Assembly (NCBI RefSeq): GCF_947172395.1
Contig: NC_069102.1
Coordinates: 7,842,442-7,906,441 of the forward strand
Source of the DNA: Bicyclus anynana
Taxonomy: Eukaryota > Arthropoda > Insecta > Lepidoptera > Nymphalidae
Length of the DNA stretch: 64,000 nucleotides
Reading direction: 5' to 3'
Shown here piece by piece: positions 43,730 through 54,154 of this stretch. How positions within the stretch are numbered: the first letter of the stretch is position 1; the number at the start of each line of letters is the position of its first letter. Position numbers and translations under genes: made by a program. The notes beneath the pieces were generated by a model. That model did no database searches, was not told where the DNA came from, and worked only from the letters and a program-made list of their open reading frames with translations.

Positions 43730-44071
43730 ACAATTCCGTTAATTTTGTCAACGACATAAAATCGATAATGCTAAATCCTAAATGCGTCGACACTTGCGGG
43801 TACCCTCATACTATCAGAAAAGTCGTAAATACTAAACAACAAACACATTGCGTAGATGTTAATATACGTATCTACAAATAGGTATTTTACTTTTCCAAAC
43901 CACTTTCTCCCCGTAAAATTTTGAAAGGAAAATTTTGCAATAGACAATGCAATGGTGAAACCTAAAATGGATACTTTCATGGTAATCTTTAAATAGGAAA
44001 TTGGTTTTGTCACATCGTAACATCATGTTTGTTTTACGCGATTGCATTTTGGATTTGTAGCTTTAGTTCAC

Positions 44072-44275
44072 ACTAGCAGACGCCCACGAGTTCGTCCGCG
44101 TAAAATTTAGTTTTTCACAAATCCCTCTAGAACCATGGATTTTTTCGGAATGAAAAGTAGCCAATGTGTTAATCCAGAGTAAAATCTATTTTCATTCCAA
44201 ATTTCAGCTTCAGTAGTTACGGCGTTAAAGAGTAACAAACATCCAAACATCCATACAGTCTAGCTAGGCTAGTCC
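44072..44275 (-). mobile_element. Helitron-like element, minus, 5' end worn
   Basis: actagcagacgcccacgagt at its 3' end, then ccatggattttttcggaatg and tgttaatccagagtaaaatc, as in 37,331-37,545. Confidence 0.6.
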
Positions 44276-44289
44276 TATCTTATTTAAAC

Positions 44290-44352
44290 TGGCTCAGGTC
44301 TGACCTGGCGGCTAGTGTCCATCTTACCAGAAATTTAGCGTTCCGGTACAAC
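44290..44352 (+). repeat. SINE-B fragment
   Basis: tctgacctggcggctagtgt..atttagcgttccggtacaac: body only, with a large deletion. Confidence 0.45.
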
Positions 44353-44539
44353 TTTTTAATAACCAACATTAGAGTGAATACCTACGAGTATGTTATCTTA
44401 TTGTATATATTTATTTGCCTCGTCTAAAAACCTGTGCACACCCACTATCTTAAAAAATATTTATTTTGGATGTAATGATAATTTCTTTCATCAATTAGAT
44501 TCAAATTCAAAAAAATTGAATTAAAATAATGAAACTCAC

Positions 44540-44583
44540 CAAAAAGGTTGCTTCTTCCAAATAAAATATTTCCGTCTCTCCAT
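44540..44583 (-). CDS. ADAMTS-like/papilin-family gene, exon 1 (start codon)
   Basis: The minus strand reads ATG GAG AGA CGG.. giving MERRKYFIWKKQPF and two bases of a Trp codon, then the donor gtgagt (intron from 44,539). With exon 2 this forms a classic signal peptide: a basic start (ERRK..KK), a Trp and then a hydrophobic run. The start context cgcgaaATGg is good, and an in-frame TAG lies five codons upstream, so this is the first Met of the frame. Out-of-frame ATGs occur upstream, in overlapping uORF-like frames. The 5' end of the exon and the promoter could not be fixed; sequence up to about 44,660 may be 5' UTR. Confidence 0.72.
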
Positions 44584-45254
44584 TTCGCGAGAACACTAAC
44601 TTTAAATTTTCTATTAAGTAACTCAAATTGGTCCATTTCATAATCCACAGTCTATTGAACTTAGTACAAAATTAATATGTGTATGCAGTACGTCAATATA
44701 AATCAACACGATCATTTTTATCTCTTTTTCTCACGTAACTCCTCGATTGATCACACTCTTCATTTGTGTTGTTGCAAATAGCTCAAGTTATTAAAAATCT
44801 GAAACAAATTGTTAAAATTATTAAATTGCACGTAATTAAGTGTATAATTATGATTTTTAATCAAGTAAAACATTAACTTTATAAGTAAGACACTAAAGGG
44901 ACTGTAATATTTAAGGCGTTATAGAGAGTTGTCGTTAAACCATATAGAAGAAAAATGTATGAGCAATACTTTTTCGTCAATGCACAGTGATTTTATTTTA
45001 CTATCCATGTTTACAATTTGAAAGTATGTGAGCAACTAAGAATATGATAACGTATTAGGTCCAGGACTTCTACTTATTAGTCATGGTCAACAACAGTCTA
45101 CACATGCAAACCCAATTTCTAAATAAAAAAACTAATTTCTTAGAAAGTTTAATTTTTGCATGAAGCCGACAATCGAGTTTATTACGGGCTAGGTTAGTAA
45201 AACGACAAAAAAACGTACACTGCTGCGCGGTTTTCACTATCGTGAAAATAAAAT
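44584..45254. other. 5' UTR and/or upstream region of the ADAMTS-like gene
   Basis: Bases to about 44,660 may be transcribed leader on the minus strand, including a uORF-like ATG near 44,647. Beyond that the stretch is AT-rich with no TATA/initiator pair that I would commit to. No gene is seen. Confidence 0.4.
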
Positions 45255-45565
45255 AGAGACGTGATAGCCCAGTGGATATGACTCTGCCTCCAATTCCGAA
45301 GGGTGTGGGTTGGAATCCTGTCAGGGGCATGCACCTCCAACTTTTCAGTTGTGTGCATTTTAAGAAATTAAATATCATGGTGTCTCAAACGGTGAAGGAA
45401 AACATCGTGAGGAAACCTGAAAGCTAGAGAATTTTTTAATTCTCTGCGTGTGTGAAGTCTGCCAATCCGCATTGGGCCAGCGTGGTAGACTATAGGCCTA
45501 ATCCCTCTCATTCTGAGAGGAGACTCGAGCTCAGCAGTGAGCCGTATATAGGTTAATAAAAAATA
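45255..45565 (+). repeat. SINE-A, full length
   Basis: Head gacgtgatagcccagtggat and B box gggttggaatcctgtcaggg (mutated). The 3' end gagccgtatataggttaata is diverged. Confidence 0.88.
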
Positions 45566-46171
45566 AAATTTGTCGTTATTGGGAGTGTTGTAATGCTGTT
45601 TATAGTAAATCATTATAAAATCTATCATTGTATAAGTTAAACTAATCAAAGCCACAATAGTCCTTAGCGTAGACAGTGCATTTTGCATCTATGCAGAGCA
45701 TGAGACTGATTATGATGGTGAATGACGATATAATATCTCTAAGGTGTCAACTAAATGTTATTCATACACAGCGTGCCTGCAACATTATCTGCCAGTCAAC
45801 AGCTAGTGTAAATATTCGTGTAACGTACGAGTATGCGTTACCAAAGTGTTGCGACACGCACTGGGCCAGTGTGCTGCACTGGATAACTTATCTTGAACAT
45901 CACGGAATGATGCGATAGCGAAAAGCGGATGTGTGATTTGACTGCTTTATAGTTTGCATCAAGTAAGATTGCCTCTGTGAGGCTTAGTATCATCAAGCAT
46001 TTTAACGGGAAAGAGGTTTCAGAGCATACGAGCAATACTTAATGTGCACTATTTACCAACAAACAAATTAAAAATGAGAATATAAATATTCTAGTAATTT
46101 TACACCTAATAATAATTATAATTGACATGATTAAATTAATGAAAATTTGATTAATAAGCTTTGAACAATTA
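45566..46171. other. No gene seen
   Basis: Overlapping short ORFs on both strands (45,676-45,918; 45,838-46,035) have no motif or splice support. Confidence 0.5.
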
Positions 46172-46500
46172 TTTTTTTTATTCTTTACAAGTTAGCCCTT
46201 GACTACAATCTCACCTGATGGTAAGTGATGATGCAGTCTAAGATGGAAGCGGGCTAACTTGTTAGGAGGAGGATGAAAATCCCCACACTCCTTTCGGTTT
46301 CTACACGTCATCGTACCGGAACGCTAAATCGCTTGGCGGTACGTCTTTGTCGATAGGGTGGTAACTAGCCACGGCCGAAGCCTCCCACCAGCCCGACCTG
46401 GACCGATTAAGAAAACCTCAATCAGCCCAGCCGGGGATCGAACCCAGCACCTCCGTCTTGTAAAATCCACCGCGCATACCACTGCGCCACGGAGGCCGTC
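46172..46500 (-). repeat. SINE-B, full length
   Basis: Reference-quality minus copy from tttttattctttacaagtta to gcgccacggaggccgtcg. Confidence 0.92.
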
Positions 46501-46719
46501 GTAAATATTATTATAGTCGTTATAATTTTGTACATAATATATTTTGAATAACATTTTATAAAAGAAACAATACATAATTAAAAATAAATAAGTTATGAAA
46601 TTACATGCGTTTTCTACCTTCTTTTCTTATTTGTTTGTTGGCAAACAGTGCACATCGAGTAGAGCTTTTTTCTTAAGGAAAAGAGATTTCACAGCTTATA
46701 TAGCGGGCTTATAGTGTGA

Positions 46720-46860
46720 TTAACTTTATCTAGTAAGTTTTAACTGAACGAAGATTGAAGATTTCATTGTTGACATGAAATCTATATCATCGTTCAGTTA
46801 AAACTAGCTACAAAGTCGGTTGGAGTGAAAATTATCTCAATCAAATAGATAAAGTCAGTA
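46720..46860. repeat. Hairpin/MITE with nested inverted repeats
   Basis: Inner arms: 46,737-46,770 (agttttaactgaacga.., ..agatttcat) and 46,776-46,806 (atgaaatc.., ..cgttcagttaaaact), with few mismatches and a 5-7-nt loop. Outer ends: taactttatcta and tagataaagtca. Confidence 0.75.
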
Positions 46861-46864
46861 AAAA

Positions 46865-47010
46865 ATCCCTCGCTAAGTTGTAGGCTCTTCTCGGACCAAA
46901 GCATTTTTGGTTTGGCTCCCTCTTAACTTTAATTTTAAGTTTTTGACTTTACTTATCACCATATTATTATCATAACATCATTACATACCACGCCTACTTG
47001 AACTAAATTA
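46865..47010. repeat. Repeat X, diverged third copy
   Basis: taggctcttctcggaccaaa and taactttaattttaagtttt match the copies at 2,180 and 8,275. Confidence 0.6.
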
Positions 47011-47157
47011 AAATTAATCTGTGAAAACCGCAAGAATATTCGTTAAGTATATACCTACCTTGATTAAATATAGCGATTATCGCTATATTAGCAACTATTT
47101 TTAAAAAAAGAAACAATATTTAATAATAATTTTAATATTAATTTTTAATAATAATTT

Positions 47158-47265
47158 TAATATCACTGTTGAGCACGAGTCGTCTTTTAGAATGAGAGGG
47201 GTTAGAGCAATAGTCCTTCACGCTAGCCTAATGCGGATTGGCAGACTTCACACACTTAGAGAGAT
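47158..47265 (-). repeat. SINE-A 3' fragment
   Basis: Minus: ctgttgagcacgagtcgtct..ctaatgcggattggcagact. Flanked by a duplicated tttttaataataattttaat string (47,138 and 47,275), which could be a target duplication or a local repeat. Confidence 0.7.
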
Positions 47266-47825
47266 TTTAATATTAATTTTTAATAATAATTTTATTTTTA
47301 AACACAAAATAATTAATTTGTGTTTTCTGCATAATAAATACCTAATAATGTGTTTCTTTAACCTACAAAATAAAACAGTAATCGACAATATTAGGAAAAA
47401 ACATACCTTTTATACTTTCTACATTAAATTTATCACTACACCTATGTTAAAACATGTAAATACACACTTTTAATGAATTATATTAGCTAATTCAAATTCT
47501 TATCCAAGTTTGTACAACTGTATACATTAAGTTCGTACGGAATAACTTAGTACTTCCCGATTGTTCAAAGGGCCCCGTCTTATGGCAAACGGCCGTATAG
47601 CAAAGGTGCTTTTACACGACTGGACTTCGTCGCTCCCATGCTCCATGAGGATGGATTCCATACAATCAACCATAAGTGAATTCCAGACTGTATTGTGTAT
47701 GAATTTGCCCCCAATCAACAAATATTGTTCTTATAAAACTGCCAAATTCACGAGCGTATCTTTAATTATTTATTTTTTACTTAAATAGGATTGATTTTTG
47801 ATGATTTTCTTAATGACAAATAAAT
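47266..47825. other. No confident gene
   Basis: A GC-richer patch at 47,540-47,720 contains short ORFs on both strands (75 and 64 codons). It may be a decayed transposon end, but no family was recognised. Confidence 0.45.
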
Positions 47826-48036
47826 ATAAATCTATATCTATACTAATATATAAAGCTGAAGAGTTTGTTTGTTTGATTGATTGAACGCGCTAATCAGCAA
47901 CTACTGGTCCGATTTGAAAACTTCTTTCAGTGTTAGATAGCCCATTTATCGAGGAAGGCTATAGGCTATATATTAACCCTGTTTTCTTACGGGAACGGGA
48001 ACCACGCGGGTAAAACCGCGCAGCGTCAGCTAGTAG
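47826..48036 (+). mobile_element. Helitron-like non-autonomous element, complete
   Basis: 5' TCTATACTAATATATAAAGC, a (GATT)n run, ctactggtccgatttgaaaa, gggaaccacgcgggtaaaac, 3' cgcagcgtcagctagt. Begins TC and ends CTAG|T, as expected for Helitrons. Confidence 0.7.
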
Positions 48037-48649
48037 TTCAATATTCTACCATACTGTTATAGATAGGTTAACTAACGTTCCGTATCAAAGTATATAGTAA
48101 GTTTTATCTTATACAGAATATGTATTCTGTGGATTTATTCAATAGCTACAAATATAAGTACATATTGCTGTTTATGGTTAGACGAGTTTGTTGTAAAAAA
48201 AAAACTGACGAACGACAATTCGAACATGCAATTAAAATCTGAAGTGTTATATACTAGATACTTACAGTACAAGAAGAAGAAGAAAAAGTAACGAAACATA
48301 AAAAATAAGTTTCAAAAGTAAAACTTCGAGTATTTTAAGTTGAACATTATATAAAAGTCGATAACGTGGTATTCAAAAAGTAAATATAACCTTCTTTTTC
48401 GAGTAGTGCTCTGGAATGCAACGGAGAATGCCTTCTAACCGCGTCAAATTTGCATATTGTCACGATAAATCAGAGGTAAACACTTGATTCAATCATAGTG
48501 CAGCCGTGAATTCTTAAGTGGCATTAAAGTTAATTCAACTTCATGTAAATTTCTACGACGGTTGGCTATAAATTTATAGGCTTAGAACTTCTCCGGTTTA
48601 TTAGTTAATGCACCTACATAGAGTAAAAGTTTTCGTAATTTTCAATCAA
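48037..48649. other. No gene seen
   Basis: AT-rich non-coding sequence. Confidence 0.5.
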
Positions 48650-48880
48650 TTTGAAAGAAAGAAAGAAAAAATATTTATTATAAAAACACTATTGTAGTGC
48701 CTGATACCCAGACCACTCAGGCAAGTCAAAAACCAAAATTAGTTGTCTAAGCATCAGGCACAACCTTGAAAAAGGATCCAGCTCAGCACTGTGCTGCATG
48801 TACCAAGCAAATATTAGACATACAGCGCTGATTTTTAGCTGATTACCTTGAACCAGGCTTGAATTTGGTGTTTACAGTTA
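48650..48880 (-). repeat. Likely LINE 3' UTR with (CTTT)n tail
   Basis: On the minus strand a 220-bp untranslated-like segment ends aataaatattttttctttct plus ttctttc. This tail structure is common for Jockey/R1-like elements. No coding part is left. Confidence 0.45.
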
Positions 48881-48889
48881 CTTAGTTCA

Positions 48890-49095
48890 AAGATCTGATG
48901 GATTCTGGGATCCTAAGGTGTTGGAATGGAAACCAAGCACAGAAAAGCGCAGTGTTGACCAACACTGTGATTCTACGATATCACAGGGAGTCATTGGATG
49001 CTGGCAACAAGGACCGTGACGTTTCGAAGCCATATAAAAGGCCATGTCTTGCAGTAGACGTCCATCGGCTGATTGGATGATGATGATGAGTTACA
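48890..49095 (+). repeat. RTE 3' end, 5' truncated
   Basis: gatgatggattctgggatcc-like start, ..cgcagtgttgaccaacactg.., end cagtagacgtccatcggctg and ATGATGATGATGA tail. Confidence 0.7.
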
Positions 49096-49999
49096 AGTAT
49101 GCGAATAAAGGAGAATGTCGAAGTCCCAATAGGTCTTGTGTAAAAGCCATTTTTATTTTAAGTTAACCTTCTCTCTGTCTTTCGTCGGTTGAAAAGTGCA
49201 CTCATTTTCGATCTATCGCTCATATGGCTGGATGCTACCAAGTTGTAGAGGGCTCCCCATGTTTAGGAAAAATAAATGAAGAAAACCGCATGGAAATCTG
49301 TTGAGTTTATTGCAAATAGACAGACGAAAGCGGGTCAGGACTTTGTTTTATTATTATGTAAATATTATTTATATATATTATGTGATAGTCGATAAAATAA
49401 TGTTTTTAAAAATATTACCTACTTTAACATATTTCGTTAGTTTATGATTGGCGTAATTTACAAGCAAATTTCCCTGACGCCAGTTTAAACATGGGTACAT
49501 ATCAAACTTAATAGGTATATTTTACGACTCGTCATAACAAATTGCTGACCAATAGCCAACCAACGGGTCCTGCAAATCACGCAAGTACCTATTACATGAG
49601 AAATGAATCATTGAGGACCGTAAAAATCGCATTCGTCATTCAATTGGTCATCAAACGATAACTGTCGATTGCAATCATGTGCCATTGATACGAAATTTAG
49701 TGTTTGACTAGTGGACTAACAGCCTGTAGTGACCAGACCTAACTCTTTTACATGAGTAGAAAGTTTGTCAGGTTTTTTTATGCTTGCGCTTGGCTACCAA
49801 TAGGCCTTACGGAAAGCATTAATGCAGTCTTAGTTGGAGCGTGCTTACCTAGAATATGACTATTCACTCTTGCTTTGAAGGTGTTGCAAATTTTTACTGT
49901 ACGACTTAGAAATATGGATGCAAATACTTTCATACGAGTTGCCTGAATATCCAAGATTGATGCCACAATTAGCGACGTTGCTCTTCTACAATAAATAAG
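49096..49999. other. No gene seen
   Basis: Non-coding. A 62-codon minus ORF (49,778-49,966) has no recognisable feature. Confidence 0.5.
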
Positions 50000-50092
50000 T
50001 ACGGCAACTATAGAGTTCGGACCGTAGTAGATATCACGAAAATTCTCCAGAATTTCAAGACAATCAGCTTCGTGGTAATCCTTCGCTAAATA
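50000..50092 (+). repeat. Repeat V fragment
   Basis: agtacggcaactatagagtt and cagcttcgtggtaatcc. Confidence 0.5.
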
Positions 50093-50530
50093 ACCTTGAA
50101 GTCAAATGATTAACATTCAGTGGTAACACAAGTTTTAATCTATCTAGACTTCACTAACTCTCAATATCAGAAAACTTTACCTTTAAAATTTAAATTTTTT
50201 AAGGCACAATTTTGCTCCAGAAATCTAGCCCTATGGTGGAAAATGTATATAAATGCATCTACGAGTAGGTATAACGTCGGCAACTACAAGAGAAATTTTC
50301 CTTTAGGATTCATAAATCAAACACTACTTTTCAAATAGTTCTCTTTAACGATTTCCTTTTAAAAACACCATTAACTAAATACATTTGGGTCACGAAATTC
50401 CCGAATCGCGTTACCGTGCCATACTTTCACCAGCTCTCTAGGTGGTCTAAAGCTATTTTACTGCTTTGGTAAAGTTGTTTGATACACTTTTTATAGTTCA
50501 TTGATATCCCATTTTATTCCATTAAGTATA

Positions 50531-50574
50531 TTAGGTAATAAAGTAAATAACCTTTTATTTACTTTATTACCTAA
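50531..50574. repeat. Perfect 19-bp inverted repeat, 6-nt loop
   Basis: ttaggtaataaagtaaata and tatttactttattacctaa. Confidence 0.9.
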
Positions 50575-50689
50575 GTTTTTTTAATTGGGTAATTGTAGTA
50601 CCTATCAATTTTGTAGGTGGGTGTAAAATACGCATGTCTAGGGTCTACTGTCTATAATATTTTATTAAAACTTAATCAAACTAAAGTGT

Positions 50690-50880
50690 GTGTATAAGTG
50701 TGTATGTTAGTTCCTCCTTTGAACTGCGGCTACTGAAGCGATTTGGTTGAAATTTGGAATGGGAATAGATTTTACTCTGGATTAACACATAAGCTACTTT
50801 TCATCTCAGAAAAATCCATGTTTTCTGCAGGATTTGTGAAAAACTGAATTCCACGCGGACATTCGCGTCCGCTAGTTTAA
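50690..50880 (+). mobile_element. Helitron-like element, near complete
   Basis: tgtgtgtataagtgtgtatg start region, tactgaagcgatttggttga, ttttctgcaggatttgtgaa, end cattcgcgtccgctagtt. Confidence 0.65.
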
Positions 50881-50967
50881 AATAACTTAGAAAATATGTC
50901 AAACTGTGATTTTATCAGCTGTTTCTCGTATTGGAATTTTCTTTAAACAACGTTCGAAGTTTTTTTT

Positions 50968-50997
50968 GGTTAGGTTAGGTTAGGTTAGGTTAGGTTA
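50968..50997 (+). repeat. Interstitial telomere-type (TTAGG)n, six units
   Basis: Six perfect GGTTA units in a row after a T8 run. TTAGG is the standard telomere unit of most insects, including Lepidoptera. The flanks are unique sequence. Confidence 0.95.
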
Positions 50998-51045
50998 ATG
51001 TATAACTAATATTTATTTATTTAATTTACTTTTGCGTTTAATAAA

Positions 51046-51213
51046 GAAATATATAAATAAATATTTAAATAATAAAGTGTATTTTCATATATTGTTACTG
51101 GTAAATTCCATCACCGTTGCCGTAGCTTTAAAACAATTTGAAGAAAGCATGAATGGAACAACACAAAACATGCAAATAGATCTGAATATCGAGCCCTCCA
51201 TATGGGGTCAGAG
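51046..51213 (+). CDS. Candidate signal-peptide exon of an unknown plus-strand gene
   Basis: The open frame ends at a strong donor (gag|gtaagt, intron from 51,214) in phase 2. It reads KVYFHILLLVNSITVAVA (a hydrophobic signal-like core), then LKQFEESMNGTTQNMQIDLN and IEPSIWGQ. There is no ATG upstream in frame, so the start would come from an upstream exon. Possible acceptors are cgtttaataaag (51,045) and aataataaag (51,078). The sequence after the core, with an N-glycosylation site (NGT), suits a secreted or membrane protein. An in-phase acceptor (ttttgtttttatag) at 53,731 would add KGNSSLRRI and a stop, but that join is only a guess. The family was not recognised. Confidence 0.45.
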
Positions 51214-51639
51214 GTAAGTGCCCTAACAGACGTCTGCTAAACATGATAATAAGGCCTAACTTGCCCATGCTACTGATACGGAATTTGTTTGGATATACAG
51301 TTATGGGCTATCATCGACTGTGTCGTGGCATTTCTAAAAAAATAATTATTGTTTTAAGGCCTATTATTACCCGCAGTTATCCTCCTGTAAAAACTTTATT
51401 TTATATATCTGGACGTTTTTAGGTAGGTACTCTATGTTCTTTTCTGTACCCTGATAACGTGAATGCAAAAAATCATGAGGTTCTGTTGAATACTTAATTA
51501 ATGTGAAAAAGTACAATTAGTAAACAAATTCACATCATTACACGCACACATAAATAAATTGAAGTCTCTGGCATTGATTTCAAAATGACTGTGTTACACA
51601 GATACTTACAAATGTCCTCTTAAGGCAAAGATTTTATAA

Positions 51640-51800
51640 TAGAGGTAATAATTATGTCACTAGCTCGTCAAAACTGAGGCGAACAAAAGCGGCTAATTGT
51701 CTTAATTTCATTGAGTCGTTTAGTAAACAACGAAAGTTATTTAAATAAATAATACCTAAATATTGTCTACGATGTCAAATTATGAGTTCAGGATCTGTAA
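51640..51800. repeat. Repeat Z copy
   Basis: gtaaacaacgaaagttattt, cgatgtcaaattatgagttc and caggatctgtaaac match 13,185-13,330. It directly precedes the 224-bp array. Confidence 0.6.
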
Positions 51801-51848
51801 ACATTTTTAATGTGTTTTAATAGTAGAGTTATTCACAAAATCGTGCAC

Positions 51849-52525
51849 GAGTAGCTAAATTCAGATCACTTTTTGCGGTGATTTCTAGGCAAGTGACATG
51901 ATAAAATGTGAGTGTCTTAAGGGAAATGAAATGGAGGACACAGATACATGGACAACAGAGCGCATTCTATAGTATTTTTGTCATTATTACCAACATATTT
52001 CTCATAGTACAGCCAGTAAGAGACTTGTGACATAATGCCTTAGAAACCACATATCAAACGCAAGTGCCTAAGTAGCCAAATTCAGATCACTTTTTGCGTT
52101 GATTTTGTAGGCAACTGACATGTCTTTATTATATAAAATACAATCAAATAGAGGTCATAGAAGCATAGACAACAGAGCGCATTCGACGAACATAGTACTT
52201 TTGTGATAATTACCAAGATATTTCTCATAGTTACAGCCAGTAAGAGACTTGTGACATAATGCCTTAGAAACCACATATCAAACGCAAGTGCCTGAGTAGC
52301 CAAATTCAGATCACTTTTTGCGTTGTTTTGTAGGCAAGTGACATGTCTATAGTATACAAAATAAAATCAAATAGAGGACATAGAAGCATAGACAACAGAG
52401 CGCATTCGACGAGTATAATACTTTTGTGATAATTACCAAGATATTTCTCATAGTTACAGCCAGTAAGAGACTTGTGACATAATGCCTTAGAAACCACATA
52501 TCAGACGCAAGTGCCTGAAGCGATT
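51849..52525. repeat. 224-bp tandem array, about three units
   Basis: agccagtaagagacttgtga starts at 52,011, 52,235 and 52,458 (periods 224 and 223). Other shared strings are aaattcagatcactttttgc and catagacaacagagcgcatt. Units 2 and 3 are close to identical; the first is more diverged. The two similar minus ORFs here (52,082-52,303 and 52,306-52,497) are products of the repetition, not genes. Confidence 0.92.
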
Positions 52526-52770
52526 GACACGCTCTGCCCGCGGTTTAGGTGAAATGTAACCGCAAGTGAGCGTGAACCAGCGTTGCAATTTTGTCATGAG
52601 TGTATTGGATTGCAAAGGGCCACTTTCTAGCTGGGTGGTTCAAGCTACTTTGCTAATTAGCAACGATTCTAAGTTATTTCTCATCCATGCGGTTCACTGG
52701 TTAGAACTTCATTTATAACGTCCATGGATATCTTAATCATCATTATCATTAACGGCATAGGCCAGACTTC

Positions 52771-52915
52771 CTTATGGTAGGCGTCCACAGAACCGCATCG
52801 TGCGATCTGTCAGTGGACGCACTTGTGTTGACTTTTTATACAAAGAATACTAAAATCCGTTTGATGAGACGCGTCCGACACGAACGATCTGTGGACACCT
52901 CCTTTTTAAGATAGG
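52771..52915. mobile_element. MITE, GGCGTCCAC family, diverged copy
   Basis: Ends gtaggcgtccacag and ctgtggacacctcc. The interior tttttatacaaagaatacta resembles the core of 22,765-22,912. Confidence 0.6.
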
Positions 52916-53004
52916 ATATATGGAACTTGGACCCAAAACCACTTTTGAAATGTCAAGTCTACCCAACACGTTAATCTAGTGAGGGTTGGCAGAAGAAGAT
53001 GATA

Positions 53005-53285
53005 ATTTTTTTATTCTTTACAAGTTAGCCCTTGACTACAATCTCAACAGACCTCGACCAATTAAAAAAATCTGCGGAAGGCTTCGACCGTATCTAGTTA
53101 CCACCTACAGGCAAAGGCGTACCGCCAAGCGATTTAGCGTACTGGTACGATGACATGTAGAAGCCGAAAGGGGTGTGCATTTTCATCGTCCTCCTAACAA
53201 ATTAGCCTTCAATCTTAGATGCATCATCATTTACATCCGGTGAGATTGTAGTCAAGGGCTAACTTGTAGAGAATAGAAAAAACCT
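53005..53285. repeat. Inverted pair of SINE-B fragments
   Basis: A minus tail piece (53,005-53,046: tattctttacaagttagccc) is followed by a plus copy lacking the head (53,062-53,285: ggaaggcttcgaccgtatct..gggctaacttgtagagaata). Confidence 0.75.
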
Positions 53286-53935
53286 ATACCTCCAACGTTT
53301 CAAAAAACTAGAGTGTTGTAGTTGCGTAAAAATAAATGAATGCCTCACATCGCTTAGTGTTTCTATTTAAAATATATTATAAAAGATTAGTATGGATAAT
53401 CACATATTAAGATAACTTATCGAGCCAGGAATATGCACATCTTAGACCCTTATTATAAACCGGACATATCCAATATCTTTAGCGTTGCACTTTCCTCAAG
53501 GAGGCACCGTGTTCAGTTATTAATACTGTATTACTGAAACACCCATTTGCTGTTGCTAATATCAGATAGTTTATACGGCAATCAGCTTAATAAGGATCTT
53601 GTTTGTGCTTAATAACCATTATGATTGGATGGAAATTTTACTAGTAATTTTGTGTTATGGAAGAAATCGTTGATTTTCATAGAGTGAATTTGTGAAGGTA
53701 ATTGCTTTTTGTTATAATTTTGTTTTTATAGAAAAGGAAATAGTAGTCTGAGACGAATATGACGTCTGGTGGCTCAACTTGTTTCCGTAAAGAGTTGAGA
53801 GTTAGAGAGGGGTACCGATCGGTTGGCTGAAACGACAGTTTACATTGTACAGTTTGAATTGTTACTTGAATCTTTCTGATAGGGCTAACCTGCAGTACTA
53901 CTATGGTTATTTCTAAATTTCAACCTCTATTTCAT
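53286..53935. other. No confident gene
   Basis: AT-rich. A good-looking plus-strand acceptor lies at 53,731 (see the exon at 51,046). No other evidence of coding. Confidence 0.45.
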
Positions 53936-54085
53936 AATCATCATCATCATCATGAGCCGATGGACGTCCGCTGCTGGACATAGGCCTTTGTACAGACTTC
54001 CAAACGGTTCACGGTATCGGGCCGCCAGAATGTACCGGCTCCCAACTCGGCAACCCACTTAATATCCTCGGTCCAGGGGGGTCGG
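53936..54085 (-). repeat. RTE 3' end fragment
   Basis: CATCATCATCATCATGAGCC start on the plus strand, gatggacgtccgctgctgga, then a decayed body. Confidence 0.65.
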
Positions 54086-54154
54086 TAAATGGACTTTTAG
54101 GCAAGATTTGAATTTTAGGTAAATTATTATAAATGAAACGGGATTCTTCCTACA

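Noticed and set aside
44445..44648. 67-codon minus ORF across exon 1
   Set aside because: It is in a different frame from the start codon that fits exon 2. It runs over the donor into the intron, so it is at most a uORF.
52082..52497. Two similar minus ORFs (73 and 63 codons)
   Set aside because: Their similarity is explained by the 224-bp tandem array.
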